A stretch of DNA of 64,000 bases from Acridotheres tristis (Eukaryota; Chordata; Aves; Passeriformes; Sturnidae), in assembly GCA_037013685.1 (NCBI GenBank), contig CM072896.1:12093444-12157443 (forward strand), read 5' to 3'. The position numbers and the translations under genes are program-made. The notes below the pieces were generated by a model. That model ran no database searches and was not told where the DNA came from. It saw nothing but the letters and a program-made list of their open reading frames with translations. This document shows positions 13,224-25,045 of the stretch, in pieces. How positions within the stretch are numbered: the stretch's first letter is position 1; every line of letters begins with the position of its first letter.

Positions 13224-13504
13224 ACAAGACATCCCCAGTGAACTCAGCCTGACACTTTGCCCATGCAACTCAAGCACTCTGTGGCCTAATGAAGGCTCTG
13301 CATTTTCTCCCTCTAATTATCATATCTTTATTGACATGCAATGGGAGGCATGACTCAACCTCCCCACTCCAGCACTCTCCTAAAACAATTTTTTCTTTCT
13401 TCTGAGGTTTACAAAATGTCTGGTACTATTGCAAAACATCAGCTAAGCCAGTGAAAAGTATAATTTCAGTTTGGGGCTGTCTTTTACTGGAATAAAAAAA
13501 GACC

Positions 13505-13800
13505 AACAGTTTTCACACAATTACTTTAGGCCTGTGGGGATTGATTCATTAAAAAATAACTTTGTGGCTTGCATGGTTTGTTGCCAGTAGAATCATTAAA
13601 ATAATGTGTCTTATATTTCTTAATATGAGAATTCTCATTAACATGATACATCCACTATTACCATATTCATCTCAAATTCAGTGCCAACAATTTCCAGAGT
13701 GACTTCCCATATAAAAAGGGTGATTGGAGAACTAATAATTGAAACAGACATTAACAAAGACAGTTTGATTATTAATAACCAACCTGGGCACCTTCCTATA
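13505..13800. promoter_or_regulatory. Candidate conserved non-coding block
   Basis: Dense homeodomain-like AT words (GATTGATTCATTAAA, ATCATTAAAATAAT, ACTAATAATTG, TTATTAATAACC) surround a perfect 14-bp palindrome, ATGAGAATTCTCAT (13625-13638). GAATTCTCATTAA recurs in the stronger candidate at about 37930. It has the look of a developmental enhancer, but conservation was not tested. Confidence 0.3.
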
Positions 13801-14639
13801 GTAGTTTAAGCATGAATTGATTTTCTACCTGTAACATCTATTTTTCCATGAAACTTCAAAAATAAATCAAGAACAGCCAAAGCAGTTACTGTAGGTCAAA
13901 GTGTATGAAAAAGTTTTTCCTAGTTTTATTTTACTCTTTAAAGGAGGACAGTATTTGAGGTAGTATACACAGAGTAGCTTCGTTTAAGACGCTGTCTCAA
14001 GGTTCTGTAAATTTTTAACAGTGCCCTTTATAAATGTTTCAGGGCTATAGAAATGAGACAGGCCTATAAGAAGTTTAATGGGTCCCTGTTCAGCCATTTG
14101 TAATGGGGATTTAACTGCTTTGTTTGTGAGCTTCAGCCAAGAAAACAGATTACCTTCATCAAGTACTAATACTCCAGAGTCAATCTAAACTCTGCTCAGC
14201 TATGGAAAGGTATCATGGGATGTCAATAAGTATTATAAACACTAATCCAGCAAACCTGTCAGCTGCTTTATAAAAAAATTATATCTAAATTCAAGCTCCA
14301 AGTTCAATACTGCTCTTCCATGTCCAAAGCCTTTAAAAAAATTGTGATGGATCATCAGGGGCACATTTCAAAATATTCCAGTTGTAATTGAAACCCTTGC
14401 AGGGAAAGTGATGTTCTCTCAGCACTAGCAAGATAAAGGCATGCATTAAAGATTAAATAAAATAACAACGTTAAGGCCTCAGAAATGACATCCATCTATC
14501 CACCATTTCCATCAGAACAACTTCCTCCCCATATTTCTTGTGTCTAGCTCACAGGATTGAAGCTGCTGCCAGCAGAGAGTAGAACCACTGCTCAGCCCAG
14601 CCAGAGCATCCATGGGCAAGCCCATCCAGGATTTATTGA

Positions 14640-15180
14640 CATCATTCCCTGTGAGTCCTCCTGACTTCGCTGCTGTCAAATCTTAAACACAGAGTCAAGA
14701 ACGAAAGCCTGCCTCAGCCTCCTCTCCAGATTTACTTGCACAAGGACAAAGAGACTCTGCTTTGCTCCTCCCACCCTGGCAAAGCCAGAGCTGGCTGCAA
14801 GAGGTGGTGCAGGATGCACTCAGAGCCTGTGCTCCAGAGGGGAGAGTGGGACAGGAACCCAGGAGCAGCACCAGCCAAGCCAATGCTATTCACAGGATTC
14901 TTCCAGCAGCAATCCTATCACTCGTCTTCTGCCTTGTGGACTGTGAATTCCCTTTTCTCCTTCAAAAGTTGTTTTTCCTTAAACCAAGCAGAGGAATGGT
15001 TCATAGCCAGCAGTCTTATCTTTCACTAGCACAGCTAATCCATTTGGGATGGGAGAGGAGCTCTGGGCTGGGTAGGAAGCTGCTGCAGCCCCTCAGGCAG
15101 GCAGGCTGCTGCTGGCAGAAGGCACAGGGCAGCCCTTGGCTGAGGCACAGGCTCACCTGTTGAGGAGCTGAGCAACGAGA
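14640..15180. other. GC-rich, CpG-poor patch
   Basis: The longest GC-rich patch in the first quarter of the window, with open frames on both strands (about 133 and 109 codons). A good - strand donor-like site, CAG|GTGAGC, sits near 15154. No domain is recognisable in any frame. The double-stranded openness points to composition rather than coding. Confidence 0.45.
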
Positions 15181-15949
15181 CCCAGCAAAGCACCTGAGGG
15201 TCTGCTCAGCTAACCTTGCTTTCTCCTTGACTTGAGACACACAGCAAATGTGTCTAAGCAGTCCTTTAGACCAGGGACAACACCACTGTGCTTTGGCAGA
15301 TGGAGCACAGCCAAAGAAATTCTGCAGTGCTGCTGCCTGACACATAAGCAGAAATTTCTTTTCTTCAGAGCTCTGAATATGGTACCTTTTATGACCATTA
15401 AAGGAAAAAAAAGAAGAAAAACTAGGGAAGTAACATCTTACAGGCTTTGTCCTTCAGTTCCATCTCCTTACCAAAACCAATTATTTACTAAATATTTGTA
15501 ATGGCATTGTTGTTTTTCTAAAACAAGTTCTGTTCTCAAAAAGTTTGGGAAGCTATAGCAGGCCGCTATAATATAACTGTCGTACTTATTACATATTGTG
15601 TGCCTGGTAGTAAATATTCCTATGAAGAGGGATATTTAGTGAAGGAAAAATCATAAGAGTTATATATGATTGGCATATGGAAAATATAAACAGAACACTA
15701 TTTGCATAAGAGTACATTAGGAGAATTTCTTTTATGTTTATTCAACAAATGTTTCCTAAAAGGTTTTCCTCCAAACCAAGCAATTTAATTTTCTTTTTAA
15801 TGTTATTCTCAGTGGTTATAAACTTAATTAGCTTCTTAAGCTTCACATTTATTTGCATTTGAGATAAATGTAATCTCTTCTTGGTATAACTTTTTGAAAT
15901 CAAAATATGGACTAAAAAGGTGCAAGTTTGATTAGTGGAACAGATACTG

Positions 15950-16135
15950 TAGCAAGTAATCATAGCAATGAGATGTTAATTGGTGTCTGGGTGGTTCTAT
16001 TCATAGCAACAATAGGCCATAATAACACCCGGTGTCCTCTACTGTTCAACAGTATTTTGCCTTCTCATTTATCATGCTGACAATTATATTGTTCTCGAAT
16101 TTCCTGCCTGTCTTAACAACAGAAAGGTATATAAA
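15950..16135. promoter_or_regulatory. Candidate conserved non-coding block
   Basis: Unique sequence with several TF-like cores close together: GTTAATTGGTG, AACAATAGGCC (SOX-like ACAAT), CCATAATAACACCCGG, TATTGTTC and TGAGTCAG (AP-1-like, near 16138). It retains some CpGs (CCCGG, TCGAA). The enhancer-like reading is an inference. Confidence 0.25.
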
Positions 16136-19100
16136 ATGAGTCAGGCATCTGTGATTTTTTTGAGGCAGATGAAATCAGAAAGAATGTGCTGTAGTTTAAC
16201 TCCTCTTTCTTTTGGGAAGTTATCAGCCTGAAATCTGTCTAATATTTTTTTCCACAAATAAATTTTAAAATAACTCTTAAAACTGCACTCGTGTGAGTTT
16301 TTTCCTCTCCTGATAATTGTCCTTTATTATTATTGTGCTCTGTATATCCCCTAACAGACCTAGGGATTGCAGTGGTACTTCGCCCAAGAGAAAAGGGATC
16401 AGGATGTGTCCCAGGGATAGCCCTACACCCCTTCAAAATACACACAGTAAAGGACAACATTTAGGGCCTGACACAAAATCTTCATCCACCAGCCTAATTG
16501 CTACTTTTGCTTTTCTCTGTCTCTATTTTCCACCCCCATCACATTTTCTTTATCTGAGCAGAAAGATTTTCACTGTTGAATTTCTCTGGTTAGAAACTCA
16601 ACAACTAGGGCTCCTAAATTTAGTTGACTTTCAATTAGACATCAAACAATCATTCATGCCTTAAAGCTTAAGCCCAGAGGCAAAACAGGTATCCATGCTT
16701 GATTTCTGCCCAGTTTTGTGGGTCCAAGAGCAACATCATTCATTCCCAGTGGTCCCAGAAGCATAGGAGGAAACATTTGTCCATGGGTTCATGGGAGCAG
16801 ACAGGTCAAATCACAGACAGGACTCTGAGAGGGACAACAAGGAAAGGAGGAAGAAATCCAAAAACCCAGGAAAAAAGCACCTATGCTACAGTTGCTACTT
16901 CATTGATACTGTATACTTTACATTTTCACTCATTATTTTAACCTGGATGTTACTTCTTTCTTTCTTTTCCTCCACTTTCATCTGCAGAATTTCCAATTAT
17001 GAGGTCAAATTTAAGCTCACTTACTTTAATTCCTAGTTCCTCTTGCCTGATCTTTGTACTATTTATCTCAAAAATTCAGATTTCTTCATTTATGTAATTT
17101 CATTTCATTGAAAGTTCTGGTTTTCTCTTCCTAGCAGAAATCTGGGATTCACATTAACTTACTTTCCTTGCCATTTTCTGCTAATAGCATTTCCCTCAGT
17201 AAGCCACCCATACTTCTAGGTCAGGAACCTTTTCCATTTCCCCTCAGAATTTTTCTATTTAATTCATCTGAACATCTGCTAATTTTGAGTGTTACTTCAT
17301 AGATAGCAAGAGTCATGGGAAAAAACAGCAAGTTCCTGAAATCCAGAAAAAGACACATTTGGGAGAGAAAAAGGACAGCCTTGCAGCTTATTTCAATTTC
17401 ATAAAACAAAAATCAACTTCACATTTAAGAAAAGAATAACCCACTTTATGCTGTAATGTGTATAGTGTTTGCTTAAGACACGCAGACTATGAAATTATAC
17501 TATGGGCTGTGCTAGGAATTCAGTGATGAAACCACAAGTTCCTTCTTCTTTTTAATGGGACACATCATTTTGCTTGATTTAAAAGTTTACTTGACAAAGA
17601 TTCTTAAAACCCACATTATGTTCCAATTATAATGAAATTCTGCTTTCATACACAGTAAGATACATCCAATGCATTAACTAGCCCGTTAGACAATGCCCCT
17701 TATTTGACTGCCAGACAGGGAAAATTAAATCATAATGGAAAAAAAGTAGGAGAGGACAGACTTTCTCAGATAAAGTTTGGAGTAGATAAGTCTGCTTATC
17801 AAGAATTTCATAAGTTGCCCTTCCAGTTTGCTACACGGCCATACTTCACAAATTCTTCCCACAAACACTTTGAAGTCCTTAATAAATAAACAAGCCTCTG
17901 TAGATAAATGAGAGTTCCTGCACAGAAATCCAGTGGCAAGATAGGGCTGCCTTTAGCAGAAAAACAACCTTCAGTGCTGCTGGAAGTATCAAACTCAGAG
18001 ACAGTTCCTCTCTTTCACACTTTTATTTCACTTCCATTTTTAAAAAATGGTGGGGATAAACAGGTTTTAGATATTTTTGTCCAACTTGTATATGAAGGAT
18101 CCATCTTCTCCTCATAGCTCAGCTCTAACATATTCCAAATCTAGTGTCACCCAGAACATATAAAACCCTTAATCTCCTAAAATAAAGGAACAATTAACCT
18201 AAGGTAGTTTTCATCACTTCTGTGAACTGCCTGGAAGCAAACAACTCCAGAATGTAAAACAGGTTCCTGATCCTCTGAAATTGATTAACTAAAACAATTA
18301 CAATCAATTAACACTCTTCAAAGTGTTGCTGCAATCCAAAGAACGAAATCAGCCAGATGACCTTTAGCATTCAGAGATGCCAGAACATTTACATATTAAG
18401 CTCATATTTAAAAAAAGAAAATAACCTTCTATTACTCCAAGCGCCGATCCTAAGCCAATGTGAAAAAATAAACACGAATATATTGAATCAACAGGGAGTT
18501 CAGAAGCTTCAACCAGCTGAGAATGGAGCACTCCAAATGCTTCAAAAGTGCCTCAGATGAATAATTAAGTATTTAACATAAAAAGGGGGAAAATGAGACA
18601 AAGCGCTAAAATTGCACTATGCAAAAATGTGGAAAAAATATTATGTAAATATTGTCAGACCACGAAAAGATACACAACAGGTTCAGCTTCTATACGTCCA
18701 AAATTCCTCATCAGAAACCCTTAAGAGGAGGCAGATTTCCTTCATTTTAAGGAATGTGACTTAAATCTTAACTTCCATATAAGCAATTTCTGTATAGTTT
18801 CATACACACACATTCAGACTGAAGTGATTGGTTTGATTACAGCTGCTCTCAAGAACTGTCTTACTGCTCTTCCTTGATGACCTCTGTTGATAAATGTGCT
18901 CAATTTAATCTGATTTTTTTCTTTTTGTTTACTAAAATCAGATTTCTTAATACTTTAACATAAACCTTTCTCAATATCAAAAAGTTAATTTTTGAAACTT
19001 GTTTCAAAAATACCTCCTTTCAGAATAGTATAGCCAGTTTCTTTAGAAACTTAACACAGGTTGTGTTGTCTTAAATACTATGCAACAAATACTATTTTCA

Positions 19101-20160
19101 CTTGCTTCCACATTTTGTATACATTGCACAAGAGATTATAAAGGTATCAATGAATTATTTCAAGGTTACCAAGGCTGTCATGTCCATCCCATCATTGCAG
19201 AGTATAAATTCCCACATAAGTTATATATCTGTGACTGATTATACAAGGCATCGGGATCTAAAAGTTATTCAGTTGTTAACAATTTAAAAGTCTGGCTTAA
19301 CTCACTGATGAGAGGCCAAAACAAAGACATCTGCCAGTACAGAAAGTGTTTTACATGCAAATTTCTGTGGCAATTGCAGCATTAAAGTGAAAAGACAAAA
19401 CATGGACTTGTTTTCTTTCCTATACTGAAAGGTACTGTTTGACTATGTCTAAATCTTGCAGGGCCACACCAGGGAATTTTACCTCAGATGTTGCATTGCT
19501 TGTCATTTACAGCAGTGAATATTGCAGATTCATTAGAAAGAGGGTTAAAGAAAAAATTGAAAATAATGGCTTCCCACTATTGTGACCCATTGTTGGTCAC
19601 AATGACCAATTTTACTTGCATGTCTGGTAACCTCCAAGATACAAGTGTCAGTATTCATTAGCTACTTAGGAAAAAAGAGTTTCCCCAGGATCACAACATA
19701 GAACACATTTCCTCGCTTCCTTGGAGAAATGGGCATTCGTAGTCTTGGAATGTGAACAGTAGGAAAGACTTGCCTAGCTCAATCTCGTTTTATTTGAAAG
19801 CATGTTGGAATTGAAGGGTATAGGGTAACATGGGAAGAGCGATTCTGATTGCACACTGTCTCCAAAAATTGAGCATTTCACTCTGGCTTAGATAAATAGT
19901 CTCTTCCAAGACTTATGAGAGTGTCTCTGATTGTGAAGAGGCAGGGCTGAATCAACACTGTTTCACTGGAGGCTTCTGTATCTGCAGATTAGACAATGCT
20001 TGTTCACAGTATAGTGGCAAAAATACCATTATTGCTCAGAAGACTAACATGTCAGTGCTGGCTGAAAAGATGCTCATTTCTGTTCCCTTCCTACATTTAA
20101 AACCGAGAACTTCAAAAATAGTATCTGCTACTTTCCAGTTGTGTTCTGTCTCTCTCTGGG
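16136..20160. other. Non-coding AT-rich segment
   Basis: No supported gene. The open frames are about 115 codons at most, with no recognisable product. The notable element is the palindromic nuclear-receptor-type site at 19579-19609. An ATGCAAAT lies near 19354. Confidence 0.65.
19579..19609. promoter_or_regulatory. Overlapping inverted repeats containing a consensus oestrogen-response-type palindrome
   Basis: GGTCACAATGACC (19595-19607) matches the oestrogen response element consensus GGTCAnnnTGACC at all ten fixed positions and extends to TTGGTCACAATGACCAA. A second dyad overlaps it: ATTGTGACC (19579-19587) with GGTCACAAT (19595-19603). The sequence match is certain. Binding by an oestrogen or related receptor is inferred. 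Confidence 0.55.
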
Positions 20161-20229
20161 CATATATTAAGGATGTACCAAGGTGTGTGTCATATTTTAT
20201 ACCTACATAAGCATAATCCCTACCTACAG

Positions 20230-20367
20230 GCCAGTGATGCCTTACACACCAGCAGCATTGATGTGTGGGATCCACAGGAGCCAGTGCGTCCCCCTAAACG
20301 CTCCAACTGCTCTCCAGAGATGATTGCTGTTGTCTTCTCTCACCCAGGAGCTGACAGCTCCAGCCAG
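20230..20367 (+). other. Exon-like open segment (138 bp), unproven
   Basis: The segment runs from an AG acceptor (20228-20229, 'ccctacctacag') to a strong donor CAG|GTAAGG (GT at 20368). It is exactly 46 codons, phase 0-0, with no stop. The encoded peptide has no domain I recognise; it includes VWDPQEPVRPPKR followed by SPEMIAVVFSHPGAD. The upstream pyrimidine tract is weak. The frame stays open on both sides (about 163 codons from the ATG at 20173). This could be a lineage-specific coding exon, a lncRNA exon or chance. Confidence 0.3.
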
Positions 20368-20471
20368 GTAAGGACATCCCATAATGCTAGTCTTGGCCTT
20401 CTCGATACAGCCAAGAAGTGGGATCACGTTCCCAAGAGCACAAAGGGAAGAATCTGTCCCTCCTCACAGGG

Positions 20472-20490
20472 TGGAGGAGGAGGAGGAGGG
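20472..20490 (+). repeat. Short GGA trinucleotide repeat
   Basis: About six tandem GGA units in a purine-rich context. If the overlapping open frame were translated, this would give a glycine run. Confidence 0.85.
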
Positions 20491-20689
20491 CACTGGGCTC
20501 TGCACGCAGAGTGGCTCCAGGCAGGCAGCGTGGGTCCCAGCCACACAAAGGCACTCAAAGTTCAGGAGTCAACCGAGGGTCAATGCAGAGAGTCTAAAGT
20601 ATACTACACTTTGCAAGAACCAGTTTGTGCGCTAGGGCCGAAGAGGAGAACAAAGCTACAGTAACCAAGATCAATTTCCTGTGAGTGCG

Positions 20690-20835
20690 GTATTCACAAG
20701 GGAGAAGGGATTGTAGTAATGTGCATTAGTAAACTACAAGTATCTTATTAAACTAAGCCCTCCCTAATTATCCCTTTGTAGTCAAGCCATCCAGCTCTTG
20801 CACTTAATACCAACTGAGTTGCCTTAATATGACCT
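20690..20835. promoter_or_regulatory. Candidate conserved non-coding block
   Basis: Unique sequence carrying CCCTAATTATCCCTTTGTAG (homeodomain core and TCF-like CTTTGT) and CACTTAATACC within about 150 bp. The texture resembles conserved enhancers. No alignment was possible. Confidence 0.25.
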
Positions 20836-21189
20836 TTTATTAGTTTAAAAAATCTCCTTCAAAGTATCACAAATACACTAGGAGAGAAACGCACAGGCTG
20901 CCAAGCAGGATGAATAAGGGGAATGCTAGATCTGTCGCTTCCCCAAAGCATGTGATGGATTTAGTAAACCCAATGTTTACAGACCCAAGCTGCAAAATGC
21001 CAGGGCTCTTCTCCTCTTTAAGACACGAGCATCATCTGCTAAAGCACCAACTGATCTAGTGTTTGGATGTGATCAATGCAATTATATGGCAAAGGCACAA
21101 TGGATACATGTGCATGAAGTTTCTGGAGGGAAAAGCTTAGGAACCAATCAAGTGCTACAAAAGGTTTTGGCCATGTGAATATGTGCAGA

Positions 21190-21224
21190 ATAGTATATAG
21201 TGTATATAGTACATATAGTATATA
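21190..21224 (+). repeat. Degenerate TATAGT microsatellite
   Basis: Imperfect repetition of ATAGT and TATA words. It is immediately followed by a 3' splice-like 'tgtctgtatttcag'. Confidence 0.6.
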
Positions 21225-21677
21225 TTTGTCTGTATTTCAGCAGAGATGTAGTAAAGGCTCCACCTGGAATATTTCACACTTGCAAAATAAGCTCTTAAAA
21301 ACATTTCCCATAAGATTTAAAATGTACAAAAATTACTTAGTCCGCAGGAAAAAGAAGGTTTATGCCATTGCCTATATGTTTGCTATTGTTCCAAACTCTG
21401 TTAGACAATTTTATTGACAGATGATTTAGTAACACTTACTCTATAAGGAGATAAAAAGTAAATTAATAATGATCTAGAAAACCATCTTTGAAGATTCATG
21501 TCTCTTGGAGCTTTTAAAATTACTGATCAAATTTTGTATAGAAAGAGTATGCCCTTCTATTCCAGAAGGACCTCTATTAAAGAAAATATAAGTCCTCATG
21601 CTTCCACTATTAGCTTAAATTTGTGATCAAACGTAAAAATGTTTCTGACCTCTCCTCAGAGTTAAAATTACTTGTGC

Positions 21678-21713
21678 TGAAGTTCAAACTTCACAGTAAT
21701 TTCAATTACTGTG
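21678..21713. repeat. Two abutting perfect hairpins
   Basis: TGAAGTT-CA-AACTTCA (21678-21693) is followed, sharing two bases, by CACAGTAATT-TC-AATTACTGTG (21692-21713). The second has a 10-bp perfect stem with a 2-base centre. Loops this small are unsuitable for RNA hairpins, so a DNA dyad or cruciform is more likely. Confidence 0.6.
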
Positions 21714-23179
21714 TAAAGAAATGTCAGCTAGATTAATGGCAAACAAGCACTAAAGATTTGTTATCAGCATATCATTGCTCACAGTGCCTGTTCTTCCACA
21801 TCTCATGTCACTGTCCAGTTTGCACCTTAAACTGTCTCTGCCTTTTTCAGTAAGTTAAAAAAGACACTTGCATGGTAAAAATCTTTCTGTCATATCTTCT
21901 TTAATAATTACTGAAGTTAATCTTACTCTACAGACATGTGCACGCTTTTTGCACTCATGTCAACCTGAAAAGAATAAGTTGCAGGACCCTGTATGTGCCC
22001 TGTTGTTTGCATAGTATCACTTAAAATAAGGCCAAAAAATTATTTCCAGAGGGAAAAGTCTACAACATATGACACATCTGTTGTAAGCTGTGTTTTCCAT
22101 GTAAGCTGCAACTATAACAGTGAGGTTCCTTGAATTGCAATAAAATTTCCTGTCATTACTGACACTTCATGTGATGCAATCCAATGCAGTGCATGCTTCT
22201 TTTGTCCTAAACATGTACATGCTTGAGTTGCACTGCACACACAGGAAAGCTGCAGTGAACTTTAAAGCCTCACTGTGGTAATAGATAGATAAATTCTGCC
22301 ACTTCAGCGCTGAGCTGGAAATTAGCCACAGGACTGCTGCTCCAACCTCAGCTCTTGGAGGCTGCATTATATTCCCATATGCCTTCCAGCACTTGCCCTC
22401 GCTACCACCTCATTTCAAAATAAACGATGCCATCTAGAAAGGCAGTAGACCCAAATTGGCTTCTCACACTGGTAATTCTTAGTACTAGCTCCTGGGGAAA
22501 AGAAACCTTCAGTGGAGAGAAGTAAAACCCTTTGTCTTCTTTGGGATATGGAACGTGCAGAGCAGTTCTCCCTTCCCCTCTCTGGGCAGTTCATGTTCTA
22601 GGCCACTCCTCTACCTCCTCCAAAGTCACCACAACAGTTCAGAACAGATGACAGACTAAAATATTTATTTATAGTTTTAACTAATTTAAAGTCTGCAATT
22701 GAATATGTCATATTATATTTTATGCAGTAAGGCACTTTGAACTAAAAATTAACATTTGACAGGGCCAGAGCTGCTGAAGTGACATGAATAAAAGCAGAGT
22801 TTCCTCAGCAAATTTAATTTAAGCTTCCACAACTTGTAGATAAAGACTTCTCAAGCTGCTGGTAGATTCCAGTACCCCAAAACACAGAGTGCTTCAAGAA
22901 AAAATAATCACTCTAAAAGACAAGGTATAAAAACACATCACTTTTGCTGGTACAAGAGCACAATCAGCTGCTTCACCTCCAAGCACTTCTCTAACGAAGA
23001 CATCTTAGAGTGTTTGAAGCTCTTACAACAAAACACTCTGCCAACACAGAATGTCCCAATTTTCACCTTCTGGAGAGAAAATCAGGTCATCAAATCAACT
23101 TCTGAAGACGATGTGAGCTGAGGGAAAGCCAACCCTCACACCCTATAGAGTGGCAAAGACAAGGATCTGGAGTCGAGGG

Positions 23180-23310
23180 ACTCTGGGGAAGCTCCATCCC
23201 AAGGATGCAGCAGCACAGCCCAGGGCTCCTGCTCCCACTGCCCCACTGTGAGCCCTGCCCGGGCAGCACGGACAGAGCAGCACGAAAGGTCCCACTGGGC
23301 TCCTCTGAGG
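23180..23310. other. GC-rich patch
   Basis: About 130 GC-rich bases with open frames on both strands and a few CpGs (CCCGGGC, CACGG, CACGA). No product is recognised. It is similar in character to the other patches in the window. Confidence 0.4.
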
Positions 23311-24988
23311 CTGCTCCTCTAGGAAAGCCACTGCACAGGAGTTTTGTGTCTTTGATGGATGAGGACAGAGCAGAGTGTGGTGTATGTTGTCAGAGGTCTG
23401 TGTTTGCCCACACAATTCGGCTGTTTAGCACACTACTGAATCTGCACAAAGCAGTCATGCTTGTGAAAAGTAGATGAAATCTGTAACACTTTGCATCTCT
23501 TGGCTCATGCAACTGAGATCAGTCCAACCGAGTGAACTAGAAAAACAAAACCTGCATCTATAAATTTTTTTTTTATTTCATAATAGATAAACAAAATGCT
23601 TCTTGAGTAAAGAAAAATACAAAAAAAAAATCTATTGCTAGTTAAACCCAATATATAAAATTATGTCGGAATAAAGGCTATCACTTTCTTAATAAAACAA
23701 GAGTAGCTGTAATAAGCACGCATATTTGTGATAATCTCAATGAATGAATAAAATGCAATAAAAAATGAAAGAACGTGTTTTTCTATAGAAAGCTCTACAC
23801 TCTGCCATCAACTACTCAGTTAATTCAGATAAGTCAAAGAAGTTTTCATTATATGAATAAATTGACAATTTTTTCAGCACCTCTATAATAATGCCATGTA
23901 AATTACAGGCACTAAATAGAAAACACTACAAGGAACAGTGATGGTATCATATACCATAGTTCCAACAGCACCTAAATTGGGAAACAAAGGATAATCTATA
24001 TTTTCTGGATACCAATCTACTAAGATCATAATGTTATAAAGGTTTTGCAACTATTGCCTAAGATATAATTTTAAATTCTAAACTGCTCACATTTTTACTT
24101 CGGAATTCACCTCATTCATTGAAATGTTACCTCAGCATCTATTAAGGCTTTGCCTTGAGCAAGGAATTATTGGGCTTTTTGTTTTATTTTGTTTTTCATT
24201 TTTACATTTAAAAGCTGTCTGCTTCTAAAATGAAGCTATTTAATCCCTTGTCATCACATGGTCATAAAAATTGCAGGCAGACAGAAGTTAGCAGTGGCTG
24301 CTTCACAGGCCCCACAGCAATGCATGGTAACAGATTTTCAAAGCAGTTCAAAGAGTCCAGTTTCCATCTGTGTTTGGTGAAGGGTGCAAAAACCTTGGGG
24401 CCATCTGAAAACTCTGCTTCATCTCTAACACTTGGAATAACAAAGGTGTTATTTTTCAAAGCCACAGTCTCCCCTCCTGGGGTGGCTCTGGAGATACAGT
24501 TCAGGGAAGGTGGGAAACTTCAGAGTAGATATTCTCCTTCTAGACTTTGCCTCCTTCAGGGAGTTCTTTTGAGGATGGCACAATGGTGGCCTATATAACA
24601 TGGGTTACTGCCAGCAGAGGCCAACAGTTAATGAACCCTATAGACAAATTCTTTCTTCTGATTTCAGTACAAAAATCTACAGGAAAACAGCCTTGACGTT
24701 CCCACTACACACCCTTCTCTTCAAGCCCAGGAGTGTTATTTGATCAAAAGAAAGCAGAGGGTGCTCTACATCCATTGTACAACCCAAAATCGTGCAATGT
24801 AACACAGGTATCCATTACATCCAGCTAAGCCAGCTCTCAAACCAAAACAATATGAAAGCAACAAGAAAGAGGATGATCAGTTTGTTTTCCTGATGATAAA
24901 TAGCCAGTTGCTAATCTGCACTTCATTGTCATACACAGGGCAAGTGCTTCTCTGATGTTTATTTCCACTGTGCAACTGTACAAAGTCT

Positions 24989-25045
24989 AAAAACCAAAAC
25001 AAAAAAGCAAAACAAACAAAAAAAACCAAAAAAAAACCAAAACAA
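24989..25045 (+). repeat. A-rich low-complexity tract
   Basis: A-runs interrupted by C or CC (AAAACCAAAAC-type words) over about 57 bp. No retroelement body was recognised immediately upstream. Confidence 0.85.

Larger units (their letters stand above)
13224..15949. other. Non-coding segment
   Basis: No supported gene. It contains a CNE-like block (13505-13800) and the GC-rich patch at 14640-15180, with AT-rich unique sequence elsewhere. Octamer-type ATTTGCAT words occur near 15702 and 15852. Confidence 0.6.

Noticed and set aside
13950..13985. TGAGGTAGTA resembling the let-7 5' end
   Set aside because: Only the first ten bases match and the next bases diverge. No complementary arm at hairpin distance was found.
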